This document shows positions 23,801 through 34,112 of a stretch of DNA of 64,000 nucleotides, in pieces (the stretch's first letter is position 1; each line of letters begins with the position of its first letter). The DNA comes from Callipepla californica brunnescens (taxonomy: Eukaryota > Chordata > Aves > Galliformes > Odontophoridae): assembly GCA_023055505.1 (NCBI GenBank), contig JALIRH010000096.1, positions 99,501-163,500 of the forward strand, given 5' to 3'. Under the pieces are notes generated by a model that did not search any database, was not told the origin of the DNA, and worked only from the letters and a program-made list of their open reading frames with translations. The translations under genes were made by a program, and so were the position numbers.

Positions 23801-24199
23801 ACTTCCTCAATCTAACACATTCACTTCAATTTTCTTACAATACCCGCGGATCTTTCTCATTCTCTCTCAAAAAGGTATGTTTTTCAGAACTATGGAAGCA
23901 ATGGAGAGGCGTTAAGTACGGAAAGCTGGTTCCTCTCCCAAAGGCGTGTGTGATTCCAGCGCTTCTAAGGGTTCCCCAGAAAACCTTGTCACCGGAGCAT
24001 CGGAATAGCCCCCTTTAAGAAGCAGAGAAAAAGCGGCCGAGAGTTTGATGCTCGAACCGCGCTTAGCCGCGGATTCCCATTCACTCGCATCAATCGCGGC
24101 TCCTGCTGCTTTTGCCGCTGAAGAAAGACGCCAGTCAGCCGGCTGCCGTGCACTCAATAGCGCCTTCTCTAATCAGCCGGCATCGGTCCTATTCCAACA

Positions 24200-25625
24200 C
24201 ATACGCTAAAGCTAAACCTCACCCTACTCTCACCCTTACGCACCAGCTAACCCTGCCTCAATCCCTACATACAGATCAAATCCGAAACCTAAACCTAACC
24301 CTAAACCTCAACTTCATGCTAACATCAACACTCAACCTAATCCTATCCCTAAATAGAATCATCACATTGAGAAACACTTTCTCCCTAACCCTAATCCGAA
24401 ATCGAATCCGAAACCTCAAAGAATCCCAAACCCTTTCCATAGCTCTAACCCAATGCTGAACCCTACCCTGACCCACTTTCACTACCCCTTACCATAAAAC
24501 TCAATCAACACCAAAACCCACCCCTGACACTAAACCTAACACTAATTCTTATCCTAACCCTAACCCAAACACTTACCCTAATCCGAACCAAAACCCAAGC
24601 CCTAACCCGAGCACAAAGCCTTACCTTGCCCCTCATTCTATTCTGAACCCTAACCGGAAACCTAACACTTACCCTAAGACCAACCCTTTCCCTAAACAGA
24701 AATCTATCCCTAGCAGAAGCGGAACCCAAGCAAAAACTCCTACTTTAACACCAACCCCAAGTTGATGCCCAAGCCTAAACCTGACACATAGCATCAGATT
24801 ACCACAACCCTCACCTCAACTCTAACCCCAACCCTAACACTAAGACTTACCCTAGCTATCTGATGGTCCTCATACCCTATTCCAATTCCTAAACCCAAGG
24901 CAAACACCACACCAAAAGCAATGCCTACCATTTTCCAAACCTGACACTTAAAGTCAACCTAAACCTTACTCTAACCGTATATCAAACCCTGACCATTAGC
25001 CTCATTGTGACTCTAAGTCTGCCTTCAATCGAAATCTGACCCTAAAACCAACCCCAACTCAAAGCCCAACCCTAAACCTAAAGCTAAGCATCAGATTACT
25101 GCAGATCTCACCTAACCTATCCCTACTTCTAACCCCAAACCCAATCCAAACGCCAAACCTATTCCTAACCTAACACTAAGCCAGAACCCAACCCAAGGCC
25201 TACCCCTTCTCTCAGCCTAACACTCAAACTAACCTAGACCCAAAACCAACCCTAAATCAAATCCTAACCCTCCCCCTTACTCTATCCTGTACCCAAGCAA
25301 GGCGTAACCCTTCTCTGATCCTAAAACTAAAGAGAGCTCTACCCCATACTCTAAACCTTCATCTACACCAAAACCTAACCCTATCCCTAATCCAAAACCT
25401 AACCCTAAACCTAACCCGAACTCTAACCTTAATCCTAAACCTAAACCTTACCCTAACCCTAAGCCTAACCTTAACCCTAAGCCTTCTCTGAACCTCAAAC
25501 TAAAGAGAACCCTAGCCCTTGCACTAAACCTTCAGCTACACAAAAAAATAACCCTAACCTAATCCTAAAACAAACCCTAAACCTAACCCAAAGCATCAGA
25601 TTACCACAACCCTAACCTGACACCT
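24200..25625. repeat. Degenerate telomere-like array, C-rich strand
   Basis: CCCTAA-like repeats start right after the satellite sequence CCTATTCCAACA. The array contains three forms of the non-telomeric core (AGCATCAGATTACCACAACC near 24789 and 25588, and a variant with ACTGCAG near 25087). Its degeneracy resembles 4131-5635. No gene is supported. Confidence 0.9.
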
Positions 25626-25785
25626 ACACTCAAATGCATCCTTCCCCTTATTTGAAGCAAAGTGAAATCCTAAATGGAATTCATAGGAAGAGCGAATTCA
25701 CCAATCTTCATCGTATACAATGCACAATACATATACAATATACATACAAAGCGTACAAGGAAATGACTGAGTTTTCTCGTCTGTT

Positions 25786-25816
<31 letters not shown>

Positions 25817-25838
25817 GTTTTACATTTTTCTTAGAGTG
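25626..25838. other. Unassigned AT-rich segment before ERV-2
   Basis: About 210 bp that is neither telomere-like nor recognisably retroviral. It holds a run of ATACA-type steps and ends in an A-rich block with AAAAC repeats (about 25786-25816). It lies downstream of integrase on the minus strand, where env would be expected, but I see no env motif in it. Confidence 0.5.
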
Positions 25839-26760
25839 GTTTGTAGATCGTCCGAAGTCTTGGACACCTCCCACTGGGGTCCTGTGTCACGGATTGGTCC
25901 TTTCACATGGCTTGCATGGATCCATCTGCGCTCAGCTGTCCGGATGGCTGTTTCTGTTGCTAATAAAACAAGAAAAGGTCCTTCCCAGCGGGGAGTTAGA
26001 GATGACTCTTTCCACGTTTTAATTTAAACCTTGTCTCCTGGACTGATTCCATGTATTGCCATATCTAGCGGAGGCCGTTGGACCACCAGTCCTTCCATTC
26101 TTCATTCATTCCTTCTCTTATTCATTTCAATTCAATATTCCTGGAGTCATTTTTCTTCTACCTTGGGATGTTCCGATGGGAGTTCTAAATCATATGGCAT
26201 TCCATATCCCATTTCAAAAGGTGATATTCCAGTCTCTCTTCTTCGTTCTGTTCTTCAGTTAAGTAGTGCCAGTGGCAAACACTTCATCCAAGACATCTTG
26301 GTTTCAATCATTCCTTTAGTAAGCCGCTTTGGAAGTTCCCCATTCGACCTTTCTACTTTTCCAGAGCTCTGTGGGTGCCATGGGGTGCGATATTCCCATT
26401 TGGTCCCCATTGGAGCTAAAGCCTCTTACACTGCCTTTAATACAAAGTGAGGGTCTCTAGCTGAATCTGCAACTTCCATGTTCCCATATCTGGGGATAAT
26501 ATGTTCGAACAATGTCTTGATTACTGTCTGGGCTGTTGCCCTAGCGGTGGGGTAGGCCTCCAGAAAATGTGTTCAATGGGCGATTCTTCCTAAGAAGTAC
26601 TTCTATCTTCCAACCCTGGGGAGATCTGTGAAGTCTATCTGCATTTGAGCAAAAGGTCTGACAGCCCATTCCCTTCCTCCCTGTATTTTTTCCCTCAGTT
26701 GTTGTTTCTTTCCTTTCCTCCAAATCATCCAATGATCTACAATTCCTTTGGCTATGCTAG
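25839..26760 (-). pseudogene. pol: ERV-2 pol: integrase, broken
   Basis: The minus strand reads [20 protein letters not shown] and then [12 protein letters not shown] at 25880-26010. This is the C-terminal DNA-binding domain with the GPY/F signature common to gammaretroviruses, and it ends at a TAA near 25838. Upstream, WEYRTPWHPQSSGKVERSNG (about 26330-26400) contains the catalytic glutamate region (SSGKVERSN). A frame at 26541-26732 (the WKIEVLLRKNRPLNTFSGG region) corresponds to the earlier catalytic core. Several stops and shifts separate these pieces, for example a stop in the stretch LALLN before RTERRRE. The protein would integrate viral DNA. This copy is dead. Confidence 0.82.
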
Positions 26761-26889
26761 AAATGCCTATACACATCTATTTCATTGTGAATTGGTCCAC
26801 CAAGGCCTGAAGCCCGCAATGAGTCTGCTTAGGAAATTCTCATCTTCTCCAAGCTTTAGGGATTACCTCTCTTCCATCAGCTAATAACC

Positions 26890-27560
26890 ATTTTCCCTCC
26901 TTTTCCTCAACCTCCATTTGTCGGAGCCGCTCTTTTCGCTTCTTCATCAGCAAAATTAGTTCCCCTTATTTCAGCCGACATCGCCCTCTGGTGCCTTTCC
27001 GTGTACTACTGCGCTTTTCTCTGGTTCTCTTCTTGCCCTCAGAGTTTGTCTTCTTAACAACTGGTGAATTAACCCTTTCCCGGGTGAGTTTACCAATCCT
27101 CTTTCCTCCCATCTTTTTCCCAAGGTATGGACTACCCCATACGCATACCTAGAATCTGTAGAGATAGTCCCAATGCTTCCTTTCAACATTTGAAGGGCTG
27201 GAAGGATTGTATAGAATTTCACAGCCTGAGCTGACCACGTTCTGTCCAATGCTCCCGATTCAATTACTGGAAATGTTTTCCCGTTTAGTAGAGCATCCCC
27301 TGATTTTCCTTTTCCTTCTACCACCCGGGAGGAGCCATCTACAAATCATTTGCCCCCTTCTAATAACTTCTCCTCTTCTAAGTCCTCCCCTCTTTTAGCC
27401 TGATACTCTATACACTGAATGCAATCATGGCTTAAATCTTCATCTGGTTCCCCATAGAAAAATTGAGCAGGATTTGGCAAACTTGGAGTTTCTATTTCTA
27501 ATTGAGGAGAATGGATTAGGATTCCTTCCTATTTCAATAGTCTAGCATCTGTAATCCACT
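26890..27560 (-). pseudogene. pol: ERV-2 pol: RNase H, broken
   Basis: A minus-strand frame of 117 residues (26971-27324) contains STDSRYAYGVVHTLGKRWEE, the TDSRYA motif carrying one of the RNase H catalytic aspartates. It then has GLVNSPGKGLIHQLL. Before this, LNGKTFPVIESGALDRTWSAQ and KFYTILPALQMLKG match the RNase H fold of MLV-like elements. The enzyme would degrade the RNA strand during reverse transcription. It is separated from the RT part by stops near 27330-27540. Confidence 0.82.
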
Positions 27561-28800
27561 TCTCTGCTTTTTCTTGGAGTACTCCCCTTATTGTCATGTG
27601 GACTATACACTTGTAATTCACCCCTGAAAGTCATCTTCCCTGCTTCTTCTACTAACAGAGCTACAGCAACTATTGCTCGTAGACAGGTAGGCCACCCACG
27701 GCTAACGGGATCCAAGAGTTTTGAAAAGTATCCTGCTGGCTTCTTCTTCCCGGCCCATTCCTGGCTCACTACTCCAAAAGCGATCCCTTCATCTCTATTT
27801 ACAAAAAGGTAAAATGGGCTTTTTAGATCAGGTAAGCTTAACGCTGGTGCATGAAGAAGATCTACCTTGAAGTCTTCTAATCTTTGCTCATCCTCCTGGC
27901 TCCACTTTCTTCAGCCATCTTGTACTAGTTTCTGCTATAAAAGCTTTACCTTACTGCTATCATTCTCAATCCATTGTCGACAGCATCCTAGCAGCCCTAA
28001 CATCTGCCTCACCTGCCTCTTGCCTCTTGGGGCTTTTCAAGATCAAATCCCATTTGCCCGTTCTGGATCTAATGTCTTATTTCCCTTGCTTAACCAATGT
28101 CCCAAATATTTCACTTCCTCTTCTGTAAATTGGCATTTTGCCTTTGAAACTTGGAACCCCTTTGAACCAAAGAAATGCAATAGTTTAATGCTCTCCTGTC
28201 TAACTGTCTCCTCGCCTGCTCCAGCTAATAGTAAGTCATCTACATATTGCACTAAGGTTGCCTGTGGGTTTAGTTCATCAGTTTTTAGTACTTGCTCAAG
28301 GGCTTGCCCAAACAAGTTAGGGATTCTGTGAATCCCTGTGGGAGCACTGTCCCTCTGAGTTGTTGTTTTCTATGGGTGTTTGGATCTTCCCACTCGAAGA
28401 CAAAGTAGTCTCTGCATTCTGCCATCAGGGGGCAGGTCCAAAAAGCATCCTTGAAATCAATTCCACTATACTACTGAGATTCTGGCTTCAATTGACCGAG
28501 CAGCGGATAGGGGTTTGCCACTACTGGGAAGCGGGGAATTGTTCTCTCCTTAATTTCCCTTGAGTCGTGGACCAATCTGTATGTGCCATAAGGTTTTTTT
28601 TTTTACATGGAGTATGGGAGTATTCTAGGGAGACATACAAGGCTCTAATAGTTCTTTAGATATTAATCTCTCCATTTCAGGTTGTAGCCCTGATTTACCT
28701 TCCTGTGAAATGGGATATTGTTTCACCCTAATTGGAATGCCTGGGTCCTTTAGAATCACTTCAAAGGGTTCTATGTCTAACTTCCCTACTGATTCTGGAC
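27542..28800 (-). pseudogene. pol: ERV-2 pol: reverse transcriptase, broken
   Basis: The RT pieces on the minus strand are in the expected order. Near 28600 is NTPILHVKK, with an A-run frame break. At about 28360-28450 is FWTCPLMAECRDYFVFEWED, then LRGTVLPQGFTESPN, also frame-split. The 90-residue frame 28043-28315 has the catalytic box QYVDDLLLAGAGEE, followed by VKYLGHWLSKG. The connection domain PAGYFSKLLDPVSRGWPTCL lies at 27542-27769. YVDD and the connection sequence point to gammaretroviral relatives. The catalytic box is intact, but the full enzyme cannot be read through. Confidence 0.87.
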
Positions 28801-28930
28801 TCTACCAAACTTCTGGGTTAATTCTAGCCTCATCTTCTATCGTTAGAGTACGTTGCTGAACAGTTAATTCTCTATCTTTTACTTCCAAATTTATTCCTAA
28901 CTCCACAATTCAATCTCTCCCTAGCAAATT

Positions 28931-29215
28931 CTATTCTGCTTCAGGTACCAATAAAAAAGACTCAGTTCCATAGGTGCTAGGTGATTCTATTTCTACCTGC
29001 TTTACAACAGGTACCATAAAAGGTTCCCCTTTTGTTCCAATTACTTGTAGCTCTTCCGAGGATAAAGAACATCCTCGAGGTAAATATTGAACAGTCGATC
29101 TTTCTGCCCCAGACTCTACCAAAAATTCCATTTCCTGACGCTGAGAACCCAATTTCAATTTTATCAAGGGCTTGTTTCTTTCCCAGGTCCCCAGCACATA
29201 GAGTCCCTGACCCCC
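28931..29215 (-). pseudogene. pro: ERV-2 protease
   Basis: An 88-residue minus-strand frame starts right after the gag/pol stop. It contains EFLVESGAERSTV, which aligns with the retroviral aspartic protease active site (normally D-T/S-G-A). The catalytic aspartate is a glutamate here (GAG), with the rest of the motif kept. Retroviral protease works as a dimer and cuts Gag and Gag-Pol. Loss of this residue would inactivate it. The frame ends at 28931, short of the usual 100-120 residues. Confidence 0.8.
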
Positions 29216-29218
29216 TCA
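29216..29218 (-). other. ERV-2 gag/pol junction stop (TGA) in readthrough-like context
   Basis: The CCHC frame reads EQMFQED, stop, GGQGLYVLGTW, with nucleotides GAC TGA GGG GGT CAG. Gammaretroviruses place a UAG between gag and pol at this position and suppress it in a few percent of translations. Here the stop is UGA, and pol follows in the same frame. This may be a natural variant of the suppression site or a later change. Confidence 0.7.
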
Positions 29219-30677
29219 GTCCTCCTGAAACATTTGCTCGTCCCAGATTCTCTTTCTACAGTCTTTCTTCATGTGTCCCTTTTTCTGACAGTAGAAGCAT
29301 TCAACTATCCTCATATCTCTGGGTCTGTTCTGCTTGGGTTGAAGCGCATTTTCTGCCCGAGGAATATTCCCTCTTCTCCTTGCCTGGAACGCCCCCTTCT
29401 GTCCTTCTCTTACCGCGGCTATCAGACTTCCAGCTTGCCTCTTCTGAGTCTCCTCCTCTCTCCTTAACGTATACTTTCTGAGCCTCTCTCAGCAATTCAT
29501 CTAATCCTCTCTCCTGCCAGTCCTCCAGCTTCTCTAGTTTCCTTCCAATATCTGTCCAGGACCTAGCTTCAAACCGCGTTTTCAGGAGAGCTCGCCCCAC
29601 GGGGTAGCAGGATCTAATCCTGAATAGAACTGTACATTTCTGCATAGTCTCTCTAACCACTCAGTAGGAGTTTCATCTTTTTTCCGTTGCTTGCCTTATT
29701 TGCCTTATTGATATTCTGTCCCCGAGGGACAGATTCTCTAATCCCTTGAATAATAAGAACTCGCAAATCTGCCATGTGAGTACCATGTTCCTGGCTCTGA
29801 TTATCCCAATTGGGCCGCTGTAAGGGCCACTTTAGATCTGCTCCTGGGCCAGCCGGGTGTTGCTGATCCCAGATTCACGTACCTGCCCTCCTGATCATAT
29901 CCCTTTCTTCTGCTCTAAATAGTATGCCCAAAATTGCCTGTGTTTCATCCCAAGTTTAATGGTTGGGACCTGAAGATTGATCTAGCCTCTCGGAGACCCC
30001 TCAAGGATCCTCCAGCAAATTCCCCATCTCCTTCTGAAATTCCCTTATGTATCTCCTGAGTTGAAGGGAACTGAAACATAGCCAGCTCCTGGCTTTGATC
30101 CTCCGGTAGCTACAGGTATTTCTCTTCAAGGGAGAACGTTTCCTCCTTGACCTCTCTCCTGCCTAGCTTGCCTTCTAGTGATCCTTCTCCTAGGGAAGTC
30201 TAGGGGTTCACATTCAGGTTCATCTCCCAAGTCAGATTCAGCTTGCTCCGGCGGAGCCGCTGGATTCTGTTCGGGGGGAGCGTAAGGCGGGGGGATAGTG
30301 TATAATGTCCTCCTCTGTTGTATTCCTTTTTTTAATTAGGGGGAACAGAAAGGTTCCAATATCAGATTCTACACATCATTTGCATACTCACCATCTTCCA
30401 GATTCAAAGGCTGTTTTTCATTTGCATAAGCGTTTAGAGCCTGGCAGATCCGGTCCTCAAAGGACCCAAATACTGGCCAGAACAGCTGATCTGCCCTTCT
30501 CTGCTTTCCTCCCCATACCTCCATACAGTCATGTACCATCTTCACCTCACTCTTTCCTCGTCTAGAGGGAGAATCACCCCAATGTTTTAACATTAAACCT
30601 AGGGGACTTTCTAGTGGTATGTCCGGTAGCTTTACCTGCGAGCTGTACCTAGAGTTCGGAGCTACAGGTCTCTGCAC
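29219..30677 (-). pseudogene. gag: ERV-2 gag, broken
   Basis: The minus-strand gag starts with a 102-residue MA-like frame (30369-30677; SPLGLMLKHWGDSPSRRGK, EVWGG). Start codon choice is uncertain. A CA part follows, with DETPTEWLERLCRNVQFYSG in one frame and then LEKLEDWQERGLDELLREAQ in another (29301-29660). The nucleocapsid has a single zinc knuckle CFYCQKKGHMKKDC (29258-29299), which is in a different frame from the preceding CA tail. A poly-proline type late domain is not clearly visible. Gag would form the particle shell. At least three frame breaks are seen. Confidence 0.82.
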
Positions 30678-30754
30678 AGAAGTTCCCCAGCCCAGGGGCC
30701 GTCCGAAGACGGGGTGCTCCCCTGGAGTGGGAATTCCACAGCAGAGTCGCCTGG

Positions 30755-30772
30755 ATCCGAGTCACGGCACCA
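30755..30772 (-). other. Primer binding site, tRNA-His type
   Basis: The minus strand reads TGGTGCCGTGACTCGGAT, complementary to the 3' end of animal tRNA-His (...ATCCGAGTCACGGCACCA). Three bases separate it from the LTR end (CTAACA). It is a primer site and not a tRNA gene, since the rest of a tRNA is absent. Confidence 0.87.
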
Positions 30773-30775
30773 AAT

Positions 30776-31290
30776 TGTTAGAGGTGTGAAGAGAACGATA
30801 CGCACCAACTGTTGCCAACAGTAAGGAATTTATTGAGCAAGCAAGAAATGAGCGGAACAGCGCTGGGCGGCTGGGAGTCTCCTCTGCACCAGAGGTGCTC
30901 AACAGGGCCCCCCAACCCCTCTTTTCATTGTCCCTTATCTCTGCATTCATGTCTTATCTTTCTCTTCCTGGGCTGCGCTGGCTGTTATCTGGGGGTCGTT
31001 CTCTGCCTCCTGGCGATCGAGATGATGAAGGCCATAGTTTTCCTCAGCTCCGATCACGCGTGCTCAAGAGGAGATTTTCACTTCTTTTTCTTTTGCAGTT
31101 TCTCCAAAGGTCACTGCTATCTGTTGTTCATTGTCCAGGTGTTAGAACTAAGCGCTGTGGCTCCAACTTGCACAAACTACAGTTTTTAGACAAAACATCG
31201 ATATATCTCTTTTGAGACTTCTACAAACTACATAGTTCTCAGAAAAAAAATACGCTGAAAAACACGGACACATCTGTCTCGAGTCGGTTT
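30776..31290 (-). mobile_element. 5' LTR of ERV-2
   Basis: On the minus strand the LTR ends in CTAACA just before the primer site. A poly(A) signal AATAAA lies at 30829-30834. The outer (U3) end merges into C-rich telomere-like DNA at about 31290-31315, and I could not find a clear TG start with matching inverted repeat, so the 5' edge may be truncated. A TATA-like GATATATCG stands near 31200. Confidence 0.72.
30829..30834 (-). promoter_or_regulatory. Poly(A) signal of ERV-2 LTR
   Basis: AATAAA on the minus strand, about 50 bp before the LTR end, the usual place for the retroviral polyadenylation signal. Confidence 0.7.
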
Positions 31291-31299
31291 GATTAACAA

Positions 31300-32690
31300 G
31301 TAGAGAACTCATTTTTACCACAATCCTTACCCTAAGCCTAACACTCACCTTAAACCTAACCCGAACCCTGTACCTAGCCTGAACCCTAAGCATAACCCTA
31401 AACCTATCCCTATTCCTATCCTCAACAGTAACCCAAACCCTAATCCTAACACTGACACTCAACCTAGTTCTAATGCTGTATCTAACCTTAGAACTCAAAC
31501 AAACCCTATCCCTAAGCCTAATCCTAAATCGAATTCTAACCCTTACCTATACACTATCCCTATCCCCAAAACCCTTTTCCTACACCTAACCCTAACCACA
31601 AGACTTACCTTAACCTAACCCTAACAGCAATCCCAGGCCTAACCCTAACACTAACCTGAAACCTAATCCTATTCCTAACCTTAACCCTAACCAGAGGCCT
31701 AACCCTAATCTGACCCTTACACTCAAACTGACCCTGCCCCTAACCCTAAACACAGATCGCATCCTAAACCTAAACCTAAACCTAAAACTTCCCCTAATGC
31801 TAACATGAACACTCAACCTAATCCTAGCTCTAAACACAATCATAAAACTGAGAAAAACTTTTTCCCTAACCCTAATCCTAAACCTAATCCAAAACCTAAA
31901 ACAATCCCAAACCCTTTCCCTATCTCTAACCCTAACCCAGAATCTAAACCTAACCCTATTACTAAACCCAATCTTACACCTAACCCTATTCCATAACCTA
32001 AACTTACCCTAACACTGTATCACTAAATCTTTCCCTAATCGTAACCCTAACCCTAAACATAACCTTACCCTAGTACTAAAACAAACTTACCCATAACCCT
32101 AACCCAAAACCTAACAGAACCCTAGTCCTAACCATAATCCTAACCCTAACTCAAACCCTAAATCTAACACTAATCCTTACCCTAAACAGAACTCGAAGCA
32201 TTTCCCAAATCCTAATTCTAACTCTACCCTAACCCTAACCCAAACTCAGACCCTACCACAAAACCCAAGTGGAAGCCCAACCCTAAACCTAACCAAAAGC
32301 ATCAGATCACCACAACCCTCACCTAAATCTATCCCAAAACATGTTCCTAATATTAAACCAAATCCTAATCCAAACACTAACCCTACAACTATTCCTAAAC
32401 CTTTACTTAACACAAAGCCAAACCCGAGGCCTACCCCTTACCTCACCCTGACACTCAAACTAACCCTACCCCTAACCCTACATACAAATCCAATCCTAAG
32501 TCTAACCCTAAACTTAACCCTAATGCTACTCCTAACATGAACACTTCACCTACTTCTGTCCCTGACGCTAACACTCAAATTATCCCTAACCCTTACCCTA
32601 AACCGAAATCTACACCAAAACCTAACCCTTGCCCTAACCCTGACCCTGAAGCTGACCCTAACCCTAGCCTAAACCCTAACCCTAACCAGT
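31300..32690. repeat. Degenerate telomere-like array, C-rich strand
   Basis: CCCTAA variants fill this stretch, including the non-telomeric core AAGCATCAGATCACCACAACC-like form near 32298. It ends near 32690 at CTAACCAGTCGCAG, where unique sequence begins. No gene is supported. Confidence 0.9.
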
Positions 32691-33432
32691 CGCAGAAAAG
32701 GCCTGAATCCATACAGCCTTTTCACTGTGAAAATCTGGGAGAGAAAATCAGGCTTACCATGGAGATCTCAGCTTTAAGGAAATCTAAAAACAAAACAAAG
32801 CATGCAGTTCCCAGATTCCCAGCAACATTTTTCCCCATACTTTCACCACCATAGATTGAGAAGACCATTTGCTGGACTTACACAGTGTCAGCAGGGTGAA
32901 CCACATTTGGTCAGTGCACAACATTAATTACCACTTGCTCCACAGGCACAGGACAGACGGCCTCAGCGGTTAAGCACCCAGCCACTACAGGGATACACTT
33001 TCTGATTCACACTGCTGCAAAACGGCACCCATCTATTGTGCAAGTACCTGCTGTAAACCGTAACACAGAAACTCTAGCAGCTACGGAAATCAGGAAAGAA
33101 ATACTTCAAGAACTAATCAATACTTCTACTCAAAGGACGTATGAATATACTTCAAGTAGACTTCAGCTTCCAGGACCACGACATCCCAAGGTCCTGGAAC
33201 AGAAAAACAACTCCAAATTTAATTCCAGAACTGGATCAAGAAATTAAGTCAGTGAGATCAAGACATTCACCCAGACAGCCACAGCTCATCAACCTCACCT
33301 TCATTTCCACCCAACAGAATAATGCTATGTAAACTACATAGCATAACACGCCCTGCCCCCTTTCTTGCAATATCCTGAATATAAAATCCCTTTTCTTTTT
33401 TTTTCCGTTATCCAAAATTTACATAGGAATAC
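32691..33432. other. Non-repetitive sequence downstream of the XPO1-like exons
   Basis: About 740 bp of ordinary-looking vertebrate DNA. On the minus strand it follows the last recognised XPO1-like exon and is probably intron of that copy. I looked for the next XPO1 exon and did not find it, so the gene copy appears to end here at the telomere-like array. No other coding or RNA feature is evident. Confidence 0.5.
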
Positions 33433-33627
33433 CTTCTTGATCATATTTAACGTGCACTCAAAAACAGCATCAAAGATCTGAGGTATTTCAGCAGCGATGT
33501 GCCCACCCAGCTTCTTTACAGCCACAGCCACAGCACCCAGTACTGCAGGCTCTCTAGCAGCTGGAACATTTCTCTGGTAGTCAATGAGAGCGGCACCCAA
33601 CAAGGGAGGAACAAAGTTTTCAGCAAC
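33433..33627 (-). pseudogene. XPO1: XPO1-like exon 4 of the fragment
   Basis: Acceptor TTGATGTAG, then VAENFVPPLLGAALIDYQRN, then the diverged stretch AVLGAVAVAVKKLGGHIAAE and IPQIFDAVFECTLNMIKK, ending at donor GTATTC (195 bp). The frame is open. Confidence 0.9.
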
Positions 33628-34005
33628 CTACATCAAGAGCAAGACATGCTTAGAGCAGTGCAGTTACCCAACAAAGCCTCACACAGCAGTTGGGAAAGAA
33701 GCTAAAAATGAACTTACACGCCCACATGCTTCCCACACACTGTGTTCATCCAGCAGTGCTTGCCTGAGGGCTCTCCTACACCTTCCTGCTTCCCCTTAGG
33801 ACTGCTCTCAGCTGACACTACCTGAAGCACTCCAAACACAGCTCAGGCCTACCCCTGTATGGTCACAGCTTATCATCCTTCCTGCAGATATTGCAGTTCT
33901 GAAGCCAGTTCTTGTGAACAGAACAGTGTTAACTGCACTGCAGCAAAAGAGCAGAGTTCCTCCTGAATGTGTCCTATCAACTCTTTGGATGCCATATTTA
34001 CTTAC

Positions 34006-34112
34006 CATCTGAGGATCGTTGGACCTGCTCACCCAGCCAGAAATCAGTTCTAAACTTTCCCTTTTTACAGTCCTCATCCTTCTAACCAAGGGCTGCTTGG
34101 TTTCCACTTCGC
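34006..34112 (-). pseudogene. XPO1: XPO1-like exon 3 of the fragment
   Basis: Acceptor CCTTTCAG, then EVETKQPLVRRMRTVKRESL and ELISGWVSRSNDPQM, ending at donor GTAAGT (107 bp). This is the best-preserved exon. Confidence 0.9.

Larger units (their letters stand above)
13717..24199. repeat. Satellite array of ~590-bp monomers with three-monomer higher-order repeat
   Basis: The landmark GCTGAAGAAAGACGC recurs at about 14312, 14660, 15249, 15833, 16430, 17020, 17606, 18200, 18797, 19387, 19977, 20570, 21165, 21755, 22342, 22934, 23524 and 24117. The spacing is 584-597 bp except for one shortened 348-bp interval. Monomers fall into three types by their variable segment. Type A carries TAATACATGGAAAAAC (16717, 18490, 20859, 22632). 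Type B carries TTGCCAAACAAACAATTC (near 17330, 19697, 21471, 23244). Type C carries ACAATACCCGCGGATC. The common order is A-B-C with a period of 1773 bp. Each monomer also has shared ATCGCGG boxes. Short open frames recur with the monomers and are repeat artefacts. I do not recognise the family by name. Confidence 0.92.
25839..31290 (-). mobile_element. Gammaretrovirus-like (class I) provirus (ERV-2), env-less
   Basis: Read on the minus strand: LTR with poly(A) signal, tRNA-His-type primer binding site, gag with an MA-like start and one CCHC knuckle, a TGA stop in the gag/pol junction context, protease, RT with YVDD, RNase H, and integrase with a GPF-type C-terminal domain. The element stops after integrase, so env and the 3' LTR are absent. 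Frames are broken repeatedly. Class I assignment rests on the single CCHC knuckle, the in-frame stop before GGQG, and the MLV-like connection and integrase C-terminal sequences. It is flanked on both sides by C-rich telomere-like DNA. Confidence 0.85.

Noticed and set aside
30755..30772. A tRNA-His gene
   Set aside because: Only the last 18 bases match, at the exact place of a retroviral primer site. The rest of a tRNA is missing.
25634..31215. Plus-strand frames opposite ERV-2 (for example 26031-26450, 27867-28331, 29032-29481)
   Set aside because: They are antisense shadows. The minus strand carries clear RT, protease, integrase and Gag motifs at the same places.
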